Part shown: in pieces, positions 62,799 to 62,985 of the stretch
How positions within the stretch are numbered: the stretch's first letter is position 1
How the letters are laid out: each line of letters starts with the position of its first letter
Assembly (NCBI GenBank): GCA_031272365.1
Contig: JAISTX010000019.1
Location: 1-62,985, forward strand
Source: Eubacteriales Family XIII. Incertae Sedis bacterium
GTDB lineage: Bacteria; Bacillota; Clostridia; Peptostreptococcales; Anaerovoracaceae
Length of the DNA: 62,985 bases
Direction: 5' to 3'
Made by a program: the position numbers and the translations under genes
Notes under the pieces: generated by a model
What the model was told of the DNA's origin: nothing
What the model saw: only the letters and a program-made list of their open reading frames with translations
The model's database searches: none

Positions 62799-62863
62799 CT
62801 ACCGATTTTGCATCGAGTTCGCGGATAGCACGCCAATCCGCGAACTCGATTGAAAATCGGTAG
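62799..62863. repeat. Long hairpin repeat, copy 1
   Basis: Two 27-base arms (62799-62825 and 62837-62863) are complementary at 25 positions, with an 11-base loop. The arms carry cgagttcgcgga and tccgcgaactcg. A second copy follows at 62881, 82 bases further on. Confidence 0.85.
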
Positions 62864-62880
62864 TGACAGGGCCTGTTTTC

Positions 62881-62943
62881 CTACCGATATTGCATCGAGT
62901 TCGCGGATTGCGCCGCAGCCCGCGAACTCGATTGAAAATCGGT
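62881..62943. repeat. Long hairpin repeat, copy 2
   Basis: Arms 62881-62906 and 62920-62943 repeat those of copy 1 with few differences (start ctaccgatattgcatcgag; end cgaactcgattgaaaatcgg), while the 13-base loop differs. Conserved arms with a changed loop point to selection or recent spread of the stem. Confidence 0.85.
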
Positions 62944-62985
62944 GCGTCTATTCCGTGTCGCGGGCGTTCAGGTCGCCTATTTCCC

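Larger units (their letters stand above)
62229..62985. other. Repeat-rich region without a convincing gene
   Basis: No open frame here has a ribosome binding site, codon bias and family match together. A minus-strand frame at 62555-62836 and a plus-strand frame at 62375-62575 run through the repeats and may be remnants of an insertion element. The region holds three copies of a MITE/REP-like repeat and two long hairpins, listed separately. Confidence 0.6.

Noticed and set aside
62555..62836. 93-codon minus-strand frame in the right-end repeats
   Set aside because: Both ends are made of repeat sequence, there is no ribosome binding site and no recognised domain. At most it is the remnant of an insertion element.

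Overview
The window looks like a piece of a chromosome from a GC-rich member of the Firmicutes, most likely the Clostridia. The evidence is the gene repertoire (SorC-family regulators, RNase J, YlbF, RsfS, HemZ, a NadD-YqeK fusion, RelA, a fused SecDF, MurT/GatD), strong Shine-Dalgarno sites and frequent TTG/GTG starts. Most genes show G/C-rich third codon positions. The exceptions are two toxin-antitoxin pairs and the repeat-rich right end, which are visibly more AT-rich. I cannot name the genus.

Positions 209-20332 form a catabolic island. A minus-strand group (sorC1, a VOC protein, an SDR oxidoreductase, a URO-D-family protein) diverges from a plus-strand operon: a second URO-D protein, a ribose-type ABC importer with lipoprotein receptor, double ATPase and two permeases, and an FGGY kinase. 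That operon converges on a minus-strand operon of Fe-type alcohol dehydrogenase, xylulokinase-like kinase, E1alpha, E1beta, E2 and E3 of a 2-oxoacid/acetoin dehydrogenase complex. A second SorC regulator lies just upstream of it. Inverted repeats resembling the Bacillus DeoR operator sit in both control regions. The complex is unusual: E2 has no lipoyl domain, and the only lipoyl domain is at the N-terminus of E3. I infer uptake, phosphorylation and oxidation of a sugar or polyol; the substrate is unknown.

Positions 20359-48000 are mostly housekeeping genes on the minus strand. They comprise rpsB-tsf-pyrH-frr-uppS-cdsA; nadD/yqeK-rsfS-leuS-rnj-ylbF-yicC; aspS; and yajC-secDF-relA-MBL-hemZ-hisS. 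Interspersed are a membrane-anchored alpha/beta hydrolase, a PIN toxin with a RelB/DinJ-type antitoxin, two small membrane proteins, and an anchored seven-repeat propeller-like protein. A heptanucleotide tandem repeat joins the end of rsfS to the ribosome binding region of leuS.

At 48161-48346 two leucine tRNAs are followed by a ParE/YefM-type toxin-antitoxin pair. Next is an envelope cluster (murT, a gatD-like gene, an alanine/ornithine-racemase-family gene, yitT) diverging by 12 bases from a MurE-like ligase. The GatD-like protein lacks the usual catalytic histidine and the MurE-like protein lacks the usual DNPR and KGHE motifs, so this may be a specialised wall or polymer pathway. A thioesterase, a Cof phosphatase, a FIST sensor protein with a hybrid histidine kinase, and feoAB follow.

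The right end has a tRNA-Phe gene whose consensus promoter overlaps the divergent feo promoter, then about 750 bases without a convincing gene. That stretch is filled with MITE/REP-like terminal repeats and two tandem long hairpins.
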